Shown here: positions 40,062-49,465 of the stretch, one piece after another
How positions within the stretch are numbered: position 1 is the stretch's first letter
How the letters are laid out: each line of letters starts with the position of its first letter
Source of the DNA: Bradyrhizobium guangzhouense
GTDB taxonomy: Bacteria; Pseudomonadota; Alphaproteobacteria; Rhizobiales; Xanthobacteraceae
Assembly (NCBI RefSeq): GCF_004114955.1
Contig: NZ_CP030053.1
Coordinates: 248,001-312,000 of the forward strand
DNA length: 64,000 bases
Direction of reading: 5' to 3'
The notes under the pieces: model-generated
Database searches by the model: none
Seen by the model: the letters and a program-made list of their open reading frames with translations, nothing else
Told to the model about the DNA's origin: nothing
Position numbers and translations under genes: made by a program

Positions 40062-41363
40062 TTATTGCAGGGCTTCGCCGTGCTGGGTGATGTCGAGGCC
40101 TTCGAGTTCCTGCTCGCGCGAGACGCGCAGTGGTATGAACGCCCCGACCAATTTGAGCAGGATGAAGCTGATCCCGGCCGACCAGACGAAGGTGACGGCG
40201 ACGCCGTAGAGCTGGATCAGCAATTGCTGCGGATGGCCCTCGAGCAGGCCGGCGGTGCCGCCGATTGCGCTGGTCGCAAACACGCCCGCGAGCAGCGTAC
40301 CGGTCAGCCCGCCGATGCCGTGCACGCCGAACACGTCGAGCGAGTCGTCATAATTGAATCGGTGCTTCAGCCAGGTGCAGGCCCAGTAGCAGATTGCGCC
40401 GGCGGCGATACCGATGACGATGCCGTGCCATGGTGCGACGAAGCCCGAGGCCGGCGTGATGGTGCCGAGGCCAGCCACCGCGCCCGAGATCATGCCGAGC
40501 ACGGAGGGCTTGCGCCGCGCATACCATTCGATCGCGCCCCAGGTCAGCGCGCCGGAGCAGGCTGCGAGATGCGTCGCGATGATCGCCATCACCGCGCGCG
40601 AATTGGCTGCGCCCGCCGAGCCGCCGTTGAAGCCGAACCAGCCGACCCACAACAGGCCCGTGCCCATCACTGCGAGCGACAGATCGAACGGCGAGAGATT
40701 CTCGGTGCCGTAGCCGTGACGCCGTCCCATCACCTTTGCGGCGACCAGACCGCCGGTGCCGGCCGACAGATGCACGACGAGGCCGCCGGCGAAATCCAGC
40801 ACGCCCATGCTGTTGAGGAAGCCGCCGCCCCAGATCCAGTGCGCCAGCGGAATGTAGACGAAGATGAACCAGGCGACCGAGAACAGGAGATAGGCGGAGA
40901 ACCGCATCCGGTCCGCGACCGAGCCCGCGACCAGCGCCACGGTGATGATCGCAAACGTCATCTGGTACAGCATGAACAGCGCTTCGGGGATGGTCTTCGC
41001 CGCCGGGTTGATGCTGTCCATGGTCATGCCGGCGAGGAACCAGCGGTCGAGCGAACCGAGCCACGGGCCGTCGCCGACGAAGCACAGCGAATAGCCGAAC
41101 GCGACCCAGAGAATGGAGATCAGCGTCACCGCGGCAAGGCTCTGCGCCATGGTCGCGAGCACGTTCTTCTTGCGAACCATGCCGGAATAGAACAGCGCCA
41201 GGCCCGGGATCGTCATCATCAGCACCAGCGCGGTGGCGACGATCATCCAGGCGGTGTCGGCCGTGTTGATCTCGCTCGTTGCGGCCCGCGCCGGCGCAGC
41301 CATGGCCAACGCAAATCCTGATCCCGCAGCCATAGCGGCTACGCGGCGCAACAATCCCGCCAT
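40062..41363 (-). CDS. amtB: Ammonium transporter AmtB (second copy)
   Basis: A 433-residue Amt protein with a signal peptide (MAGLLRRVAAMAAGSGFALAMAAPARAA) and 11 membrane helices. The His pair lies in VVHLSAG and FGVHGIGG. The end GLDITQHGEAL is the GlnK-contact tail. It is clearly diverged from the first copy and lacks its long Ala/Pro linker. I start at 41363; the frame extends to 41396. It follows glnK (second copy) by 78 bases. Confidence 0.95.
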   Translation of the reverse strand: MAGLLRRVAAMAAGSGFALAMAAPARAATSEINTADTAWMIVATALVLMMTIPGLALFYSGMVRKKNVLATMAQSLAAVTLISILWVAFGYSLCFVGDGPWLGSLDRWFLAGMTMDSINPAAKTIPEALFMLYQMTFAIITVALVAGSVADRMRFSAYLLFSVAWFIFVYIPLAHWIWGGGFLNSMGVLDFAGGLVVHLSAGTGGLVAAKVMGRRHGYGTENLSPFDLSLAVMGTGLLWVGWFGFNGGSAGAANSRAVMAIIATHLAACSGALTWGAIEWYARRKPSVLGMISGAVAGLGTITPASGFVAPWHGIVIGIAAGAICYWACTWLKHRFNYDDSLDVFGVHGIGGLTGTLLAGVFATSAIGGTAGLLEGHPQQLLIQLYGVAVTFVWSAGISFILLKLVGAFIPLRVSREQELEGLDITQHGEALQ

Positions 41364-41441
41364 GTCATTTCCCCCGGCATCGTGATGGCGTCGCACGCTA
41401 TGGCGTCGTTGCCCGGTGCGATCGAAGATGAAGAACTGGAG

Positions 41442-41831
<390 letters not shown>

Positions 41832-42026
41832 TCAATCTGGCATCTTTCCGGGCAAATGGCACAAAAAACTTGCATATTGAAGCGGAAAAACGCTTGGCCA
41901 GGGGCGGTCATGTGAACGGCCGCCTCTGTACAGGGCATCCGTTCATCCCTCACAATCCACTTTTGGCATGGATGCGGTGAACCCGCGACGGCCGAACGGT
42001 ACATAAGTATTTTGGGGGGACGCGTC

Positions 42027-42917
42027 ATGGCGAGTTGGTTTTATGCATCCGAGGGCAAGCAGCAGGGGCCCTATCCGGACGGGCAATTCCGCGATCTGAT
42101 CGCACAGGGCGTCGTGCGCCCGGACACGTTGGTGTGGTCCGAGGGCATGGCCGGCTGGCAGAAGGCCGCCGAAATTCCAGGATTGATCTCGGGCGGCGGC
42201 ACACCGCCGATCATTCCGGGCGGGGGCCCGCCGATGACGGCGGGTGGCGCCTATGCCGGCGCCGGCAGCGCGGCCGGCGGATCGCTATCGGTCGATTTCG
42301 GGATCGTCGACTTCACCTGGCGCACGCTGGTGATGCTGATCCTCTCGTGCCTCGTCATCCCGGTGCCGTGGGTGTTCGTCTGGTACACGAAATGGATCGT
42401 GTCCTGCATCAAGGTCCCCGGCCGGCCAAACCTGTCCTTCACCGGCAATGCGATGACGATGGTGCCCTGGTTCTTCGGCTTCATCGTTCTGGCTGTCGTC
42501 GTCGGCTATTCCGGCGTCCAGGTGCTGAACCTTGCGCTCTTTCTCGTCGAGATCGTCCTGTACTGGATGCTGCTCAAGTGGATTGTCGCCAACCTCGCCT
42601 CCAACGGGCAGCCGCTGGGCCTCAGCTTCAACGGATCGATCGTCGGCTATATCGGCTGGAACCTGCTGTTCGCGGTCTCCATGATCACCATCATCGGATG
42701 GGCTTGGGTCGCTGCCGCCCAGCTGCGCTGGATCTACCGCAATATCGAGGGCACGCGCCGCGAGATCATCTTCAAAGGCACCGGGCTCGGAATCCTCTGG
42801 CGCGGAATCGTGGCGGCGTTCCTGTCCGGCTTCCTGATCCCGATCCCGTGGGTCTATCGCTGGATCATGAACTGGTTCGCCTCGCAGACCGAGCTCGCGC
42901 CGCGCGGCTCGCGCTGA
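42027..42917 (+). CDS. GYF-like/DUF4339 membrane protein
   Basis: A 296-residue protein with an N-terminal GYF_2/DUF4339 domain (about 1-52: WFYASEGKQQGPYPDGQFRDLIAQG...VWSEGMAGWQKA), a Gly/Pro-rich linker, and about six membrane helices with a DUF898-like look. The membrane part may form a channel-like fold; function unknown. The ATG at 42027 follows GGGGGGA. Confidence 0.85.
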   Translation: MASWFYASEGKQQGPYPDGQFRDLIAQGVVRPDTLVWSEGMAGWQKAAEIPGLISGGGTPPIIPGGGPPMTAGGAYAGAGSAAGGSLSVDFGIVDFTWRTLVMLILSCLVIPVPWVFVWYTKWIVSCIKVPGRPNLSFTGNAMTMVPWFFGFIVLAVVVGYSGVQVLNLALFLVEIVLYWMLLKWIVANLASNGQPLGLSFNGSIVGYIGWNLLFAVSMITIIGWAWVAAAQLRWIYRNIEGTRREIIFKGTGLGILWRGIVAAFLSGFLIPIPWVYRWIMNWFASQTELAPRGSR

Positions 42918-42921
42918 ACGA

Positions 42922-43785
42922 TCAGCTCCTCCGCTCGCGCACGGAACCTTCCTGCGCGACGGAGGCGATCAGCGTGCCGTCGGGCTTGAAGATCGAGCCG
43001 CGGGTCAGGCCGCGGCCCGATTGCGCGCTCGGCGAATCCTGCGCGTAGAGCAGCCATTCGTCGGCGCGGAACGGGCGGTGAAACCACATTGCGTGGTCGA
43101 GGCTTGCCGGCATCATGCGCTTGTCGAACAGCGTGCGGCCATAGCGCGCCATGATCGCATCCAGCAGCGAGAAATCCGAGGCATAGGCCAGCGCACACAT
43201 GTGCAGCGCCGGATCATCGGGCAGCTTCGCCGCCGTCTTGATCCAGACGTGGATGCGGCCGTCCTCGATCTTCTGGCCGAAATAACGGCCGAGCTCGACC
43301 GGGCGCAGCTCGATCGGGCGATCGGATTCGTAATAGCGGCGGATGAACTCCGGCATCTCGCGGAACATCGGCTGCTTCGCCACCTCCTCCGCCGTGAGCT
43401 TCTCGGGCGGCGGCACGTCAGGCATCTTGTCCTGGTGGTCGAATGCGCTCTCTTCCTCGGCATGGAACGACACCATGATCGAGAATATCGCATTGCCATG
43501 CTGGATGGCGGTGACGCGGCGTGTCGAATAGCTCTTGCCGTCGCGCAGGCGCTCGACCTGGTAGATGATCGGGATCTGCGGATCGCCCGGCAGGATGAAA
43601 TAGCAATGCAGCGAATGCGGCAGCCGCCCCTCGACGGTGCGGCACGCCGCCACCATCGCCTGGCCGATCACCTGTCCGCCGAACACCCGCTGCCAGCTCG
43701 TCTTCGGGCTGTTGCCGCGGAACAAATTCACCTCGAGCTGCTCGAGATCGAGGATCGAAATCAGGTCGATCAGGCTTTTGGACAT
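42922..43785 (-). CDS. tesB: Acyl-CoA thioesterase II (TesB type)
   Basis: A 287-residue double-hotdog thioesterase hydrolysing medium/long-chain acyl-CoA. It contains the FGGQVIGQAMVAA segment of the first hotdog, the HSLHCYFILPGD motif, and the SDFSLLDAIM...ASLDHAMWFHRPF region with the catalytic Asp. The frame runs back to 43920, but that part is the palindromic repeat, so MSKSLIDLISI at 43785 is the start. Confidence 0.95.
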   Translation of the reverse strand: MSKSLIDLISILDLEQLEVNLFRGNSPKTSWQRVFGGQVIGQAMVAACRTVEGRLPHSLHCYFILPGDPQIPIIYQVERLRDGKSYSTRRVTAIQHGNAIFSIMVSFHAEEESAFDHQDKMPDVPPPEKLTAEEVAKQPMFREMPEFIRRYYESDRPIELRPVELGRYFGQKIEDGRIHVWIKTAAKLPDDPALHMCALAYASDFSLLDAIMARYGRTLFDKRMMPASLDHAMWFHRPFRADEWLLYAQDSPSAQSGRGLTRGSIFKPDGTLIASVAQEGSVRERRS

Positions 43786-43802
43786 GACAGCAACTCTCTC
43801 AG

Positions 43803-43889
43803 TCGTCATTCCGGGATGCGCCGGAACAGCGCAGGCCCGGAATCCATAATCCCGGCTCGTGTCGCGACTTTGCCGCGCCCCGGAATGGC
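43803..43889. repeat. Palindromic repeat, family A
   Basis: The outer parts GTCATTCCGG and CCGGAATG flank inner GCCCGGAAT and CCCGGC motifs. The element lies between the divergent tesB and ubiH-like genes, 17 bases from the tesB start. Confidence 0.75.
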
Positions 43890-43981
43890 ACAGGCGGGCG
43901 TCGTTCCGCCCTTGTTTCACCGCACTGTTTCGCCCACCTCAAGTCTGCTAGCAAGACCCAGAGTTAGACGGGAATTTTGGT

Positions 43982-45202
43982 ATGTCGGTACAGGGTCACA
44001 TTGTCATCGGTGGCGGCGCGTTTGCGGGCTTGGCGCTCGCGTTGGCGCTACGGCAGGGGCTCGGGCCCGAGATTCCCGTCATCGTCGCCGACCCCGCTCT
44101 CGCCACGCGGCCGAGCCGCGATCCGCGTGCGACCGCGATCGTGGCGGCCTGCCGCCGCCTGTTCGAGGCGCTCGGCGCCTGGGACGATGTGAGAGCTGAA
44201 GCGCAGCCGATTCTCGACATGGTCGTCACGGATTCGAAGCTGGAGGACGCCACGCGTCCGACGTTCCTGAATTTCGCCGGCGATGTCGCGCCCGGCGAGC
44301 CCTTCGCGCATATGGTCGAGAACCGCCGCCTGATCGACGCGCTGGTCGTCCGTGCCGAAGCTGCCGGCATCGATCTTCGCGCAACCACCGTGTCGTCCTA
44401 CGATGCGCGCAGCGAGGGCATCGACGTCACGCTCGGCGACGGCAGCGTGATTGCGGCGAGCTTGCTCGTCGCAGCCGACGGTGCGAAGTCCAAACTTCGC
44501 GAGCGCGCGGACATCGCCACCCATGGCTGGGAATACGATCAATCCGGCATCGTCGTCACCGTCGGCCACGAGCGGGATCATGAAGGCCGCGCCGAAGAGC
44601 ACTTTTTGCCCGCGGGTCCGTTTGCCATTCTACCGCTCACCGGCAAGCGCTCCTCGCTGGTCTGGACCGAGCGCCGCACTGAGGCCGCCCGCATCATCGC
44701 GCTCAGCGACGAGGAATTCCACGCCGAGCTCGAGCGACGTTTTGGTCTGCATCTCGGCGAGGTGAAGGCGCTCGACAAGCCGCGCGCGTTTCCGCTGTCC
44801 TATTTCGTGGCGCGTTCCTTCGTCGCCGAGCGCCTCGCGCTGGTCGGCGATTCCGCGCACGTCATTCATCCGATCGCGGGGCAAGGCCTCAACATGGGGC
44901 TGAAGGATGTCGCCGCCTTGGCCGAGGTCGTGGTCGATGCCGCGCGGCTCGGCATGGATCTCGGCGGCGCCGACGTGCTCGATCGCTATCAGCGCTGGCG
45001 TCGCTTCGATACCATGGCCATGGGCGTTGCCACCAACTCGCTGAACTTCCTGTTCTCGAATCAGTCGACGCTCTTGCGCACCGTCCGCGACATCGGCCTC
45101 GGCATCGTCGATCGCACCCCGCCGCTGAAGAATCTCTTCATCCGCCAGGCGGCGGGTCTGACCGGAGAGATCCCGAAGCTGTTGAAGGGTGAGGCGTTGT
45201 AG
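43982..45202 (+). CDS. UbiH/UbiF/COQ6-family FAD-dependent hydroxylase
   Basis: A 406-residue flavoprotein monooxygenase. The Rossmann motif IGGGAFAGLALAL is at residues 8-20, the DG motif AADGAKSKLRE near 165, and the GD motif LALVGDSAHVIHPIAGQGLNMGLKD near 285-310. Members hydroxylate the ubiquinone ring; which position cannot be told by eye, so no symbol is given. The gene stands alone with a family A repeat on each side. Confidence 0.92.
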   Translation: MSVQGHIVIGGGAFAGLALALALRQGLGPEIPVIVADPALATRPSRDPRATAIVAACRRLFEALGAWDDVRAEAQPILDMVVTDSKLEDATRPTFLNFAGDVAPGEPFAHMVENRRLIDALVVRAEAAGIDLRATTVSSYDARSEGIDVTLGDGSVIAASLLVAADGAKSKLRERADIATHGWEYDQSGIVVTVGHERDHEGRAEEHFLPAGPFAILPLTGKRSSLVWTERRTEAARIIALSDEEFHAELERRFGLHLGEVKALDKPRAFPLSYFVARSFVAERLALVGDSAHVIHPIAGQGLNMGLKDVAALAEVVVDAARLGMDLGGADVLDRYQRWRRFDTMAMGVATNSLNFLFSNQSTLLRTVRDIGLGIVDRTPPLKNLFIRQAAGLTGEIPKLLKGEAL

Positions 45203-45233
45203 TTTTCGCCCTCGACGGGGCCTAACTCTCCGC

Positions 45234-45366
45234 TGTCGTCCCGGCGAAGGCCGGGACCCATACGCCGCAGCAGTCGTTTTGCGAAGACTCGGAGTGACAA
45301 GCTCGCCCCAAACCACTCAGTGTGATTATGGGTCTCGGATCTGCGCTTCGCTTGTCCGGGACGACA
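45234..45366. repeat. Palindromic repeat, family A
   Basis: TGTCGTCCCGGCGAAGGCCGGGACCCAT-type 5' part and a GGGTCTCGG...CCGGGACGACA 3' part, with outer arms TGTCGTCCCGG and CCGGGACGACA. It is the largest intact copy in the window, with ACGCCGCAGCA in its middle shared with the 59621 copy. Confidence 0.85.
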
Positions 45367-45406
45367 CCGAGCGTATGGCGCGATCATCGCACATCGGCAG
45401 CCACCC

Positions 45407-45604
45407 TCAGTCGATCTTCCTCGCTTCTTCCGGCAGCATGATCGGGATGCCGTCGCGGATCGGATAAGCGAGTTTTGCAGAGCGCGAGATCAGCTCCTGC
45501 CTGCCTGCGTCGAATTCCAGCGGGCCCTTGGTCAGCGGGCAGACCAGGATCTCCAGCAGTTTCGGATCGACGCTGTTTTCGGGGCGTTCGGTGGACGCGT
45601 TCAT
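45407..45604 (-). CDS. Trm112-family small protein
   Basis: A 65-residue protein with the Trm112 core ([50 protein letters not shown]). The canonical zinc CPxC is reduced to CPLT, so zinc binding is unlikely. Bacterial members may assist methyltransferases. The ATG at 45604 has GGAG upstream; 45619 is the alternative. Confidence 0.9.
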   Translation of the reverse strand: MNASTERPENSVDPKLLEILVCPLTKGPLEFDAGRQELISRSAKLAYPIRDGIPIMLPEEARKID

Positions 45605-45660
45605 GGGGGTCTCCGGCATTCCCTTGCCTCTAACATAGAAATTCGCGGTCGCCCATCAAC

Positions 45661-46191
45661 TCAGCCCGAGACCATCTTCCGGATCTCGTCCAGCAGACCC
45701 TGCAGCCGTGCGGCCGGTACCGGCACCGCCGACAGCGCGAAGCCGAGAAACGTCCAGTACAGGATCTGCGCCCGCGCCTGCGCCGTCGCAGCGTCGAGCC
45801 CCCGCTTCTCCAGCAACGCCCCGATATAGTCGAGCCTGCGGCGGTCGATGGCGCGGACGGCCGCCTGCGCCGCCGCGTCGAATGCGGCCCAGTTGCGCAC
45901 CGCGCGCTCGAGATCAAGCCGGGCGCCGAAGGTCCGGCGCAACAGCGCTTTCAGCTGTTCGTCGCTGTCGGCCTCGACGCGTGCGATGATCTCCTCGGCC
46001 GCGATCTCGCGCCAGCGTTTCAGCACGGCCGCGTGGAACGCGCCGAGATCGGCAAAATGCCAGTAGAAGCTGCCACGCGAGACGCCCATGGCCCTTGCCA
46101 ATGGATCGGCCTTCAGCGCGGTAAAGCCGCTTTTGCTGAGCGCCTTGATGCCCTGGCTGATCCAGTCGTCCGCGGTGAGCTGTTCGGTCAT
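45661..46191 (-). CDS. TetR-family repressor
   Basis: A 176-residue regulator. The N-terminal helix-turn-helix is GFTALKADPLARAMGVSRGSFYWHFADLGAFHAAVL, and the rest is a helical ligand domain. The ATG at 46191 is chosen; the long frame beyond to 46629 crosses the divergent operon. It is divergent from the 46298-48300 operon, and the shared gap has two near-identical palindromes, so it is likely autoregulated and controls that operon. Confidence 0.93.
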   Translation of the reverse strand: MTEQLTADDWISQGIKALSKSGFTALKADPLARAMGVSRGSFYWHFADLGAFHAAVLKRWREIAAEEIIARVEADSDEQLKALLRRTFGARLDLERAVRNWAAFDAAAQAAVRAIDRRRLDYIGALLEKRGLDAATAQARAQILYWTFLGFALSAVPVPAARLQGLLDEIRKMVSG

Positions 46192-46210
46192 GTCCGGTCC
46201 CGATATCGGA

Positions 46211-46273
46211 CCATACACTAGTGTATTGACAGGCCGCAGGCCAGCCTCTATCTCACCATACACAGATGTATGG
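46211..46273. promoter_or_regulatory. Twin TetR operators and divergent promoter
   Basis: Operator 1 contains ATACACTAGTGTAT (46213-46226, fully palindromic); operator 2 is CCATACA-CAGA-TGTATGG (46256-46273). Both share CCATACAC-N3-TGTAT, and their starts are 45 bases apart. Between them lies TTGACA (46226-46231), 17 bases and TATCTC (46249-46254), a plus-strand sigma-70 promoter for the operon. Confidence 0.8.
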
Positions 46274-46297
46274 ACGAAGATCCAGGGAGCCTTGTCG

Positions 46298-46648
46298 ATG
46301 CGTGATCTCCTGCTGCAGTGCGCCGGCATCCTCGCGATTCTGGTCGCCCTGATCCACGGCCTGCTCGGCGAGACCAAGGTCTTTCCCCGCGCCACCATCG
46401 AGCCGCCGCGGCTCCGCACCCTGATCCGGCTGGTCTGGCAGGCCTCGACCGTCGCCTGGATCGGCTGCGGGGTGCTCCTGATTGCAACGCCCTGGATGGA
46501 TTCGGCGTCGGCGCGCCGCTGGATCGTGCTGACCATGATCGGGGTGTTCGGCTTCTCCGCCTGCGCCAACGCATGGGCGACGCGTGGTCGCCACTTCGGC
46601 TGGATGGCGCTCACGGCAGTCGTGGTCATGGCGGTGGCCGGCTATTGA
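46298..46648 (+). CDS. Small four-helix membrane protein
   Basis: A 116-residue protein of unknown function with four hydrophobic segments (about 5-22, 46-64, 74-92 and 96-115). The ATG follows GGGAG. It is the first gene of the TetR-controlled operon with the crotonase and NAD-binding genes, 39 bases before the next start. Confidence 0.8.
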   Translation: MRDLLLQCAGILAILVALIHGLLGETKVFPRATIEPPRLRTLIRLVWQASTVAWIGCGVLLIATPWMDSASARRWIVLTMIGVFGFSACANAWATRGRHFGWMALTAVVVMAVAGY

Positions 46649-46687
46649 TCGTCGCAACGACAGGCCACGCATAAGCGGAGTGACGTT

Positions 46688-47491
46688 ATGGAAGATTGTG
46701 TTCAGTTGACCATCGTAGACGGCGTGGCCCATGTCCGTCTCAATCGGCCTGACAAGATGAATGCCCTCGACCCCGCCATGTTCGAGGCACTCATCGCCGC
46801 CGGCACAAAACTCGGTGCGCGCAGGGATGTCCGCGCCGTCATTCTCTCCGGAGAAGGACGGGCGTTCTGCGCCGGCCTCGATCTGGATCGCCTTCTTGCG
46901 ACGACGCGAGGCGAATCGCTGATCCCGTCCGTCGACCTCATGCAGCGAAGCCACGACATGGCGAACTATGCGCAGCACCTGGTCTGGCTGTGGCGCGAGC
47001 TGCCGGTGCCCGTCATTGCCGCGGTCCATGGCGTCGCCTTCGGTGGTGGCTTCCAGCTCGCGCTCGGTGCGGACCTTCGCTATCTGGCGCCGGCGACGAA
47101 GCTTGGCGTCATCGAGGCCAAATGGGGCTTGGTGCCCGACATGGCCGGCACGTTGTTGATGCGCCACCTTGCGCGCGAGGATGTCGTGCGCGAGCTGACC
47201 TATACCGGCCGCGTGTTCTCGGCCAGCGAAGCGCTGGCCTACGGCTTCGCGACGGGAGTGGCCGACGATCCACTGGCGGCGGCGCAGTCGATCGCCCACC
47301 AGATCGCCAGCCGCAGCCCGGATGCCGTTCGCGCTGCCAAGCGTCTGCTCAATCTCGCCGCGACCTCCGACGTCGCCACGGGTCTTGCCGCCGAGACCGC
47401 CGAGCAGGCCGCACTGCTTGGCACCCCCAATCATATCGAGGCCGTGAGCAGCAATCTGGAGAACCGCGCACCGCGATGGAGCCGGGCATGA
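46688..47491 (+). CDS. Crotonase-family protein (enoyl-CoA hydratase/isomerase)
   Basis: A 267-residue crotonase-fold protein. The oxyanion-hole segments are GRAFCAGLDLDRL and HGVAFGGGFQLALGADLRY. A single catalytic Glu/Asp pair typical of hydratases is not evident at the second site (EAKWGLVPDMAGT has Asp), so an isomerase or other activity is possible. It sits between a membrane protein and an NAD-binding protein in the TetR-regulated operon. Confidence 0.92.
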   Translation: MEDCVQLTIVDGVAHVRLNRPDKMNALDPAMFEALIAAGTKLGARRDVRAVILSGEGRAFCAGLDLDRLLATTRGESLIPSVDLMQRSHDMANYAQHLVWLWRELPVPVIAAVHGVAFGGGFQLALGADLRYLAPATKLGVIEAKWGLVPDMAGTLLMRHLAREDVVRELTYTGRVFSASEALAYGFATGVADDPLAAAQSIAHQIASRSPDAVRAAKRLLNLAATSDVATGLAAETAEQAALLGTPNHIEAVSSNLENRAPRWSRA

Positions 47492-48300
47492 CGCTGACAC
47501 TCGTTACCGGAGGCACCGGTCATCTCGGTCGCGACATCGTCGATCGTCTCGTCGGCGACGGCCATCACGTCCGGCTGCTTGCGAGGTCTCCAGGCGCGCG
47601 CCCGGATGTCGAATGGGCCGTTGGCGATCTTGCCACAGGCGTAGGCCTGAGCGACGCCTTGCAGGATGTCGACACGGTCATCAACGCCGCGACGTATTCG
47701 CCGATCGCGCGGCGCGGCGGCGTTCGGCCAGTCGATTTCTTCAGGTCGCCTTCGGCGGTGGATGTCGAGGGAACGGAGCGCTTGCTGTCGCTCTGCCAGC
47801 GGCAATCCATCCGGCACTTTCTGCACGTGTCGATCGTCGGTCTCGATGATGCGACATTGCCCTATGCTCGCGTCAAGCTCGCCGGGGAAAGGCTGGTTCG
47901 TGCCTCCGCACTGTCCTGGTCCGTCGTTCGCGCAATGCCGTTCTATTATCTGCTCGACAAGATGATTACGAGCTTCGCCTGGCTTCCGCTGTGGCCGATG
48001 CCGACGACGTCCTTCAATCCCGTCGATACCAGCGATGTCGCCGATCACATCGTGGCCTGCGCCTTCGACGGGATATTCGGCGAGCGCACCGAGATTGGAG
48101 GTCCCCAAGACATTAGCATCGCCGAGCTTGGCGGCCAGTATCGGGATGCGCGAGGGCTGCACCGAAAAATCCTTCCGGTGCCGATGTCCGAGGCAAAAGC
48201 GCGCGGCATGGGCTTTGTCATCAGCCGAGGCGCACGTGGACGCCTTACGTGGGCGGACTGGCTGCAACACCGATATTCCGTCACACACCAAGCGGCTTAG
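47488..48300 (+). CDS. NAD(P)-binding, NmrA-like atypical SDR protein
   Basis: A 270-residue protein with the Rossmann motif VTGGTGHLGRDIV (residues 5-17) and an NmrA/atypical-SDR layout with no clear YxxxK catalytic pair (YARVKLAGER has YxxxK-like Tyr and Lys). The ATG overlaps the crotonase stop in ATGA (47488-47491), so translation is coupled. Substrate unknown. Confidence 0.88.
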   Translation: MTLTLVTGGTGHLGRDIVDRLVGDGHHVRLLARSPGARPDVEWAVGDLATGVGLSDALQDVDTVINAATYSPIARRGGVRPVDFFRSPSAVDVEGTERLLSLCQRQSIRHFLHVSIVGLDDATLPYARVKLAGERLVRASALSWSVVRAMPFYYLLDKMITSFAWLPLWPMPTTSFNPVDTSDVADHIVACAFDGIFGERTEIGGPQDISIAELGGQYRDARGLHRKILPVPMSEAKARGMGFVISRGARGRLTWADWLQHRYSVTHQAA

Positions 48301-48515
48301 GGCTCGCTCGCCGCTGAATCCGGCCGTGAGGCTTAAGGCCGCAGCACGCTGCCAAACCCGTGTTGCACGCGGAGCGCGCTGATGTTTTGGCCACCGCTAG
48401 AATATCTCTAACGGCGCGCCGACATGCGGCGCAATTGACTTCACCTTCGTCTTCGCTTCCTTCCATCGCGCGTCGCGCAAGCGCTGCGCATACGACAGAA
48501 GAGGGAGATACATCA

Positions 48516-48794
48516 GTGAGTGTCATTCGTGTTCTTGCCATCGCGCTGATCGTCGGGACCGGCATCGGATCGACGGCGATGGCCGACGGCTTCAGGGACT
48601 GCACCAAGCTCGACAAGCCGTCGTGGAAGCCGGCGAGCGATGCCGAAGCCAAGGCGAAAGCCGCGGGTTATGAGGTGCGTCGCTCCAAGATCGAAGGCTC
48701 CTGCTATGAAGTCTATGGCGTCAAGGGCGGCAAGCTGTTCGAGCTGTTCTACAGCCCCGAAGATCTCAGCCTGAAACACACGATCGCCAAGTAA
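48516..48794 (+). CDS. Small secreted PepSY-like protein
   Basis: A 92-residue protein starting at GTG with AGGGAG upstream. A signal peptide (VIRVLAIALIVGTGIGSTAMA) is followed by a mature domain resembling PepSY_2 (SDAEAKAKAAGYEVRRSKIEGSCYEVYGVKGGKLFELFYSPED). The longer frame from 48360 would put the signal internally and is rejected. Its neighbour is a cytochrome b561, and such pairs are frequent. Role unknown. Confidence 0.85.
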   Translation: MSVIRVLAIALIVGTGIGSTAMADGFRDCTKLDKPSWKPASDAEAKAKAAGYEVRRSKIEGSCYEVYGVKGGKLFELFYSPEDLSLKHTIAK

Positions 48795-48819
48795 GGCCTA
48801 AGTTAAGGGTTGTGCCGGC

Positions 48820-49401
48820 TTGAACGACAAAGCGGTATCAGACGCGCGCGGGGTGTCCGACAGACGTCTCGCTCATCGGACCATCTCAGTCTGGGATCTT
48901 CCGCTGCGCCTCTGGCACTGGACCCTCGCGGCGTGCGTCCTGGCCGCGTGGTTCACGCCGACTGTCTACGACAGTCTTCACCGCATCGTCGGTTATACCG
49001 TCATTGCGCTGCTCGTCTTTCGCCTGGCCTGGGGCTTTTGCGGCAGCCGCTATTCGCGCTTTCGCATGACCGGTGTCAGGCTGCGCGCTGCGCCCTCCTA
49101 TCTCCGGAATCTGGGCCGCGGCATTACCGGCCGCTATATCGGACTCAATCCCGCGGGCACGTTGATGCTGGTGGCGCTGCTGCTGTTACTCGCCGTCTCG
49201 GCGATCACGGGCGCGCTGTCGGTGACGGTCGCCTTCTTCGGCGTCTGGTGGATCGAGGACACGCACGCCGTCGCGTCGGACGCGGTCATGATCCTGATCG
49301 TGCTCCACGTTGCAGGCGTGGTGCTGATGAGCTGGCTTCAGCGCGAGAACCTGCTCCGCTCCATGATCACCGGCCGCAAGCGGATCCGTGGTCGGTCGTA
49401 G
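48820..49401 (+). CDS. Cytochrome b561-type membrane protein
   Basis: A 193-residue di-haem b561-family protein (four helices; conserved WDLPLRLWHWTLAA at the start and a His-containing HRIVGY and VLHVAG). It shuttles electrons between cytoplasmic-membrane quinone and an outside acceptor. The start is a TTG with AAGGG about ten bases before; GTG at an internal Val is less likely. It follows the PepSY gene by 25 bases. Confidence 0.88.
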   Translation: MNDKAVSDARGVSDRRLAHRTISVWDLPLRLWHWTLAACVLAAWFTPTVYDSLHRIVGYTVIALLVFRLAWGFCGSRYSRFRMTGVRLRAAPSYLRNLGRGITGRYIGLNPAGTLMLVALLLLLAVSAITGALSVTVAFFGVWWIEDTHAVASDAVMILIVLHVAGVVLMSWLQRENLLRSMITGRKRIRGRS

Positions 49402-49465
49402 CGCGCGAACACTCTCTCCTCGTCATGCCCGGGCTTGACGGAGTTTGTGGCTTGCCGCGGACGCC

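Noticed and set aside
40047..41321. 424-residue open frame antisense to the second amtB
   Set aside because: Shadow of amtB; no recognised domain and composition typical of reverse-complement reading.
41857..41873. TGGCAC...TTGC resembling a sigma-54 promoter before the second glnK
   Set aside because: The spacer is seven bases instead of five, and it points to the plus strand, away from glnK.
43786..43920. Upstream extension of tesB
   Set aside because: It is read through the family A palindromic repeat, so the TesB domain start at 43785 is preferred.
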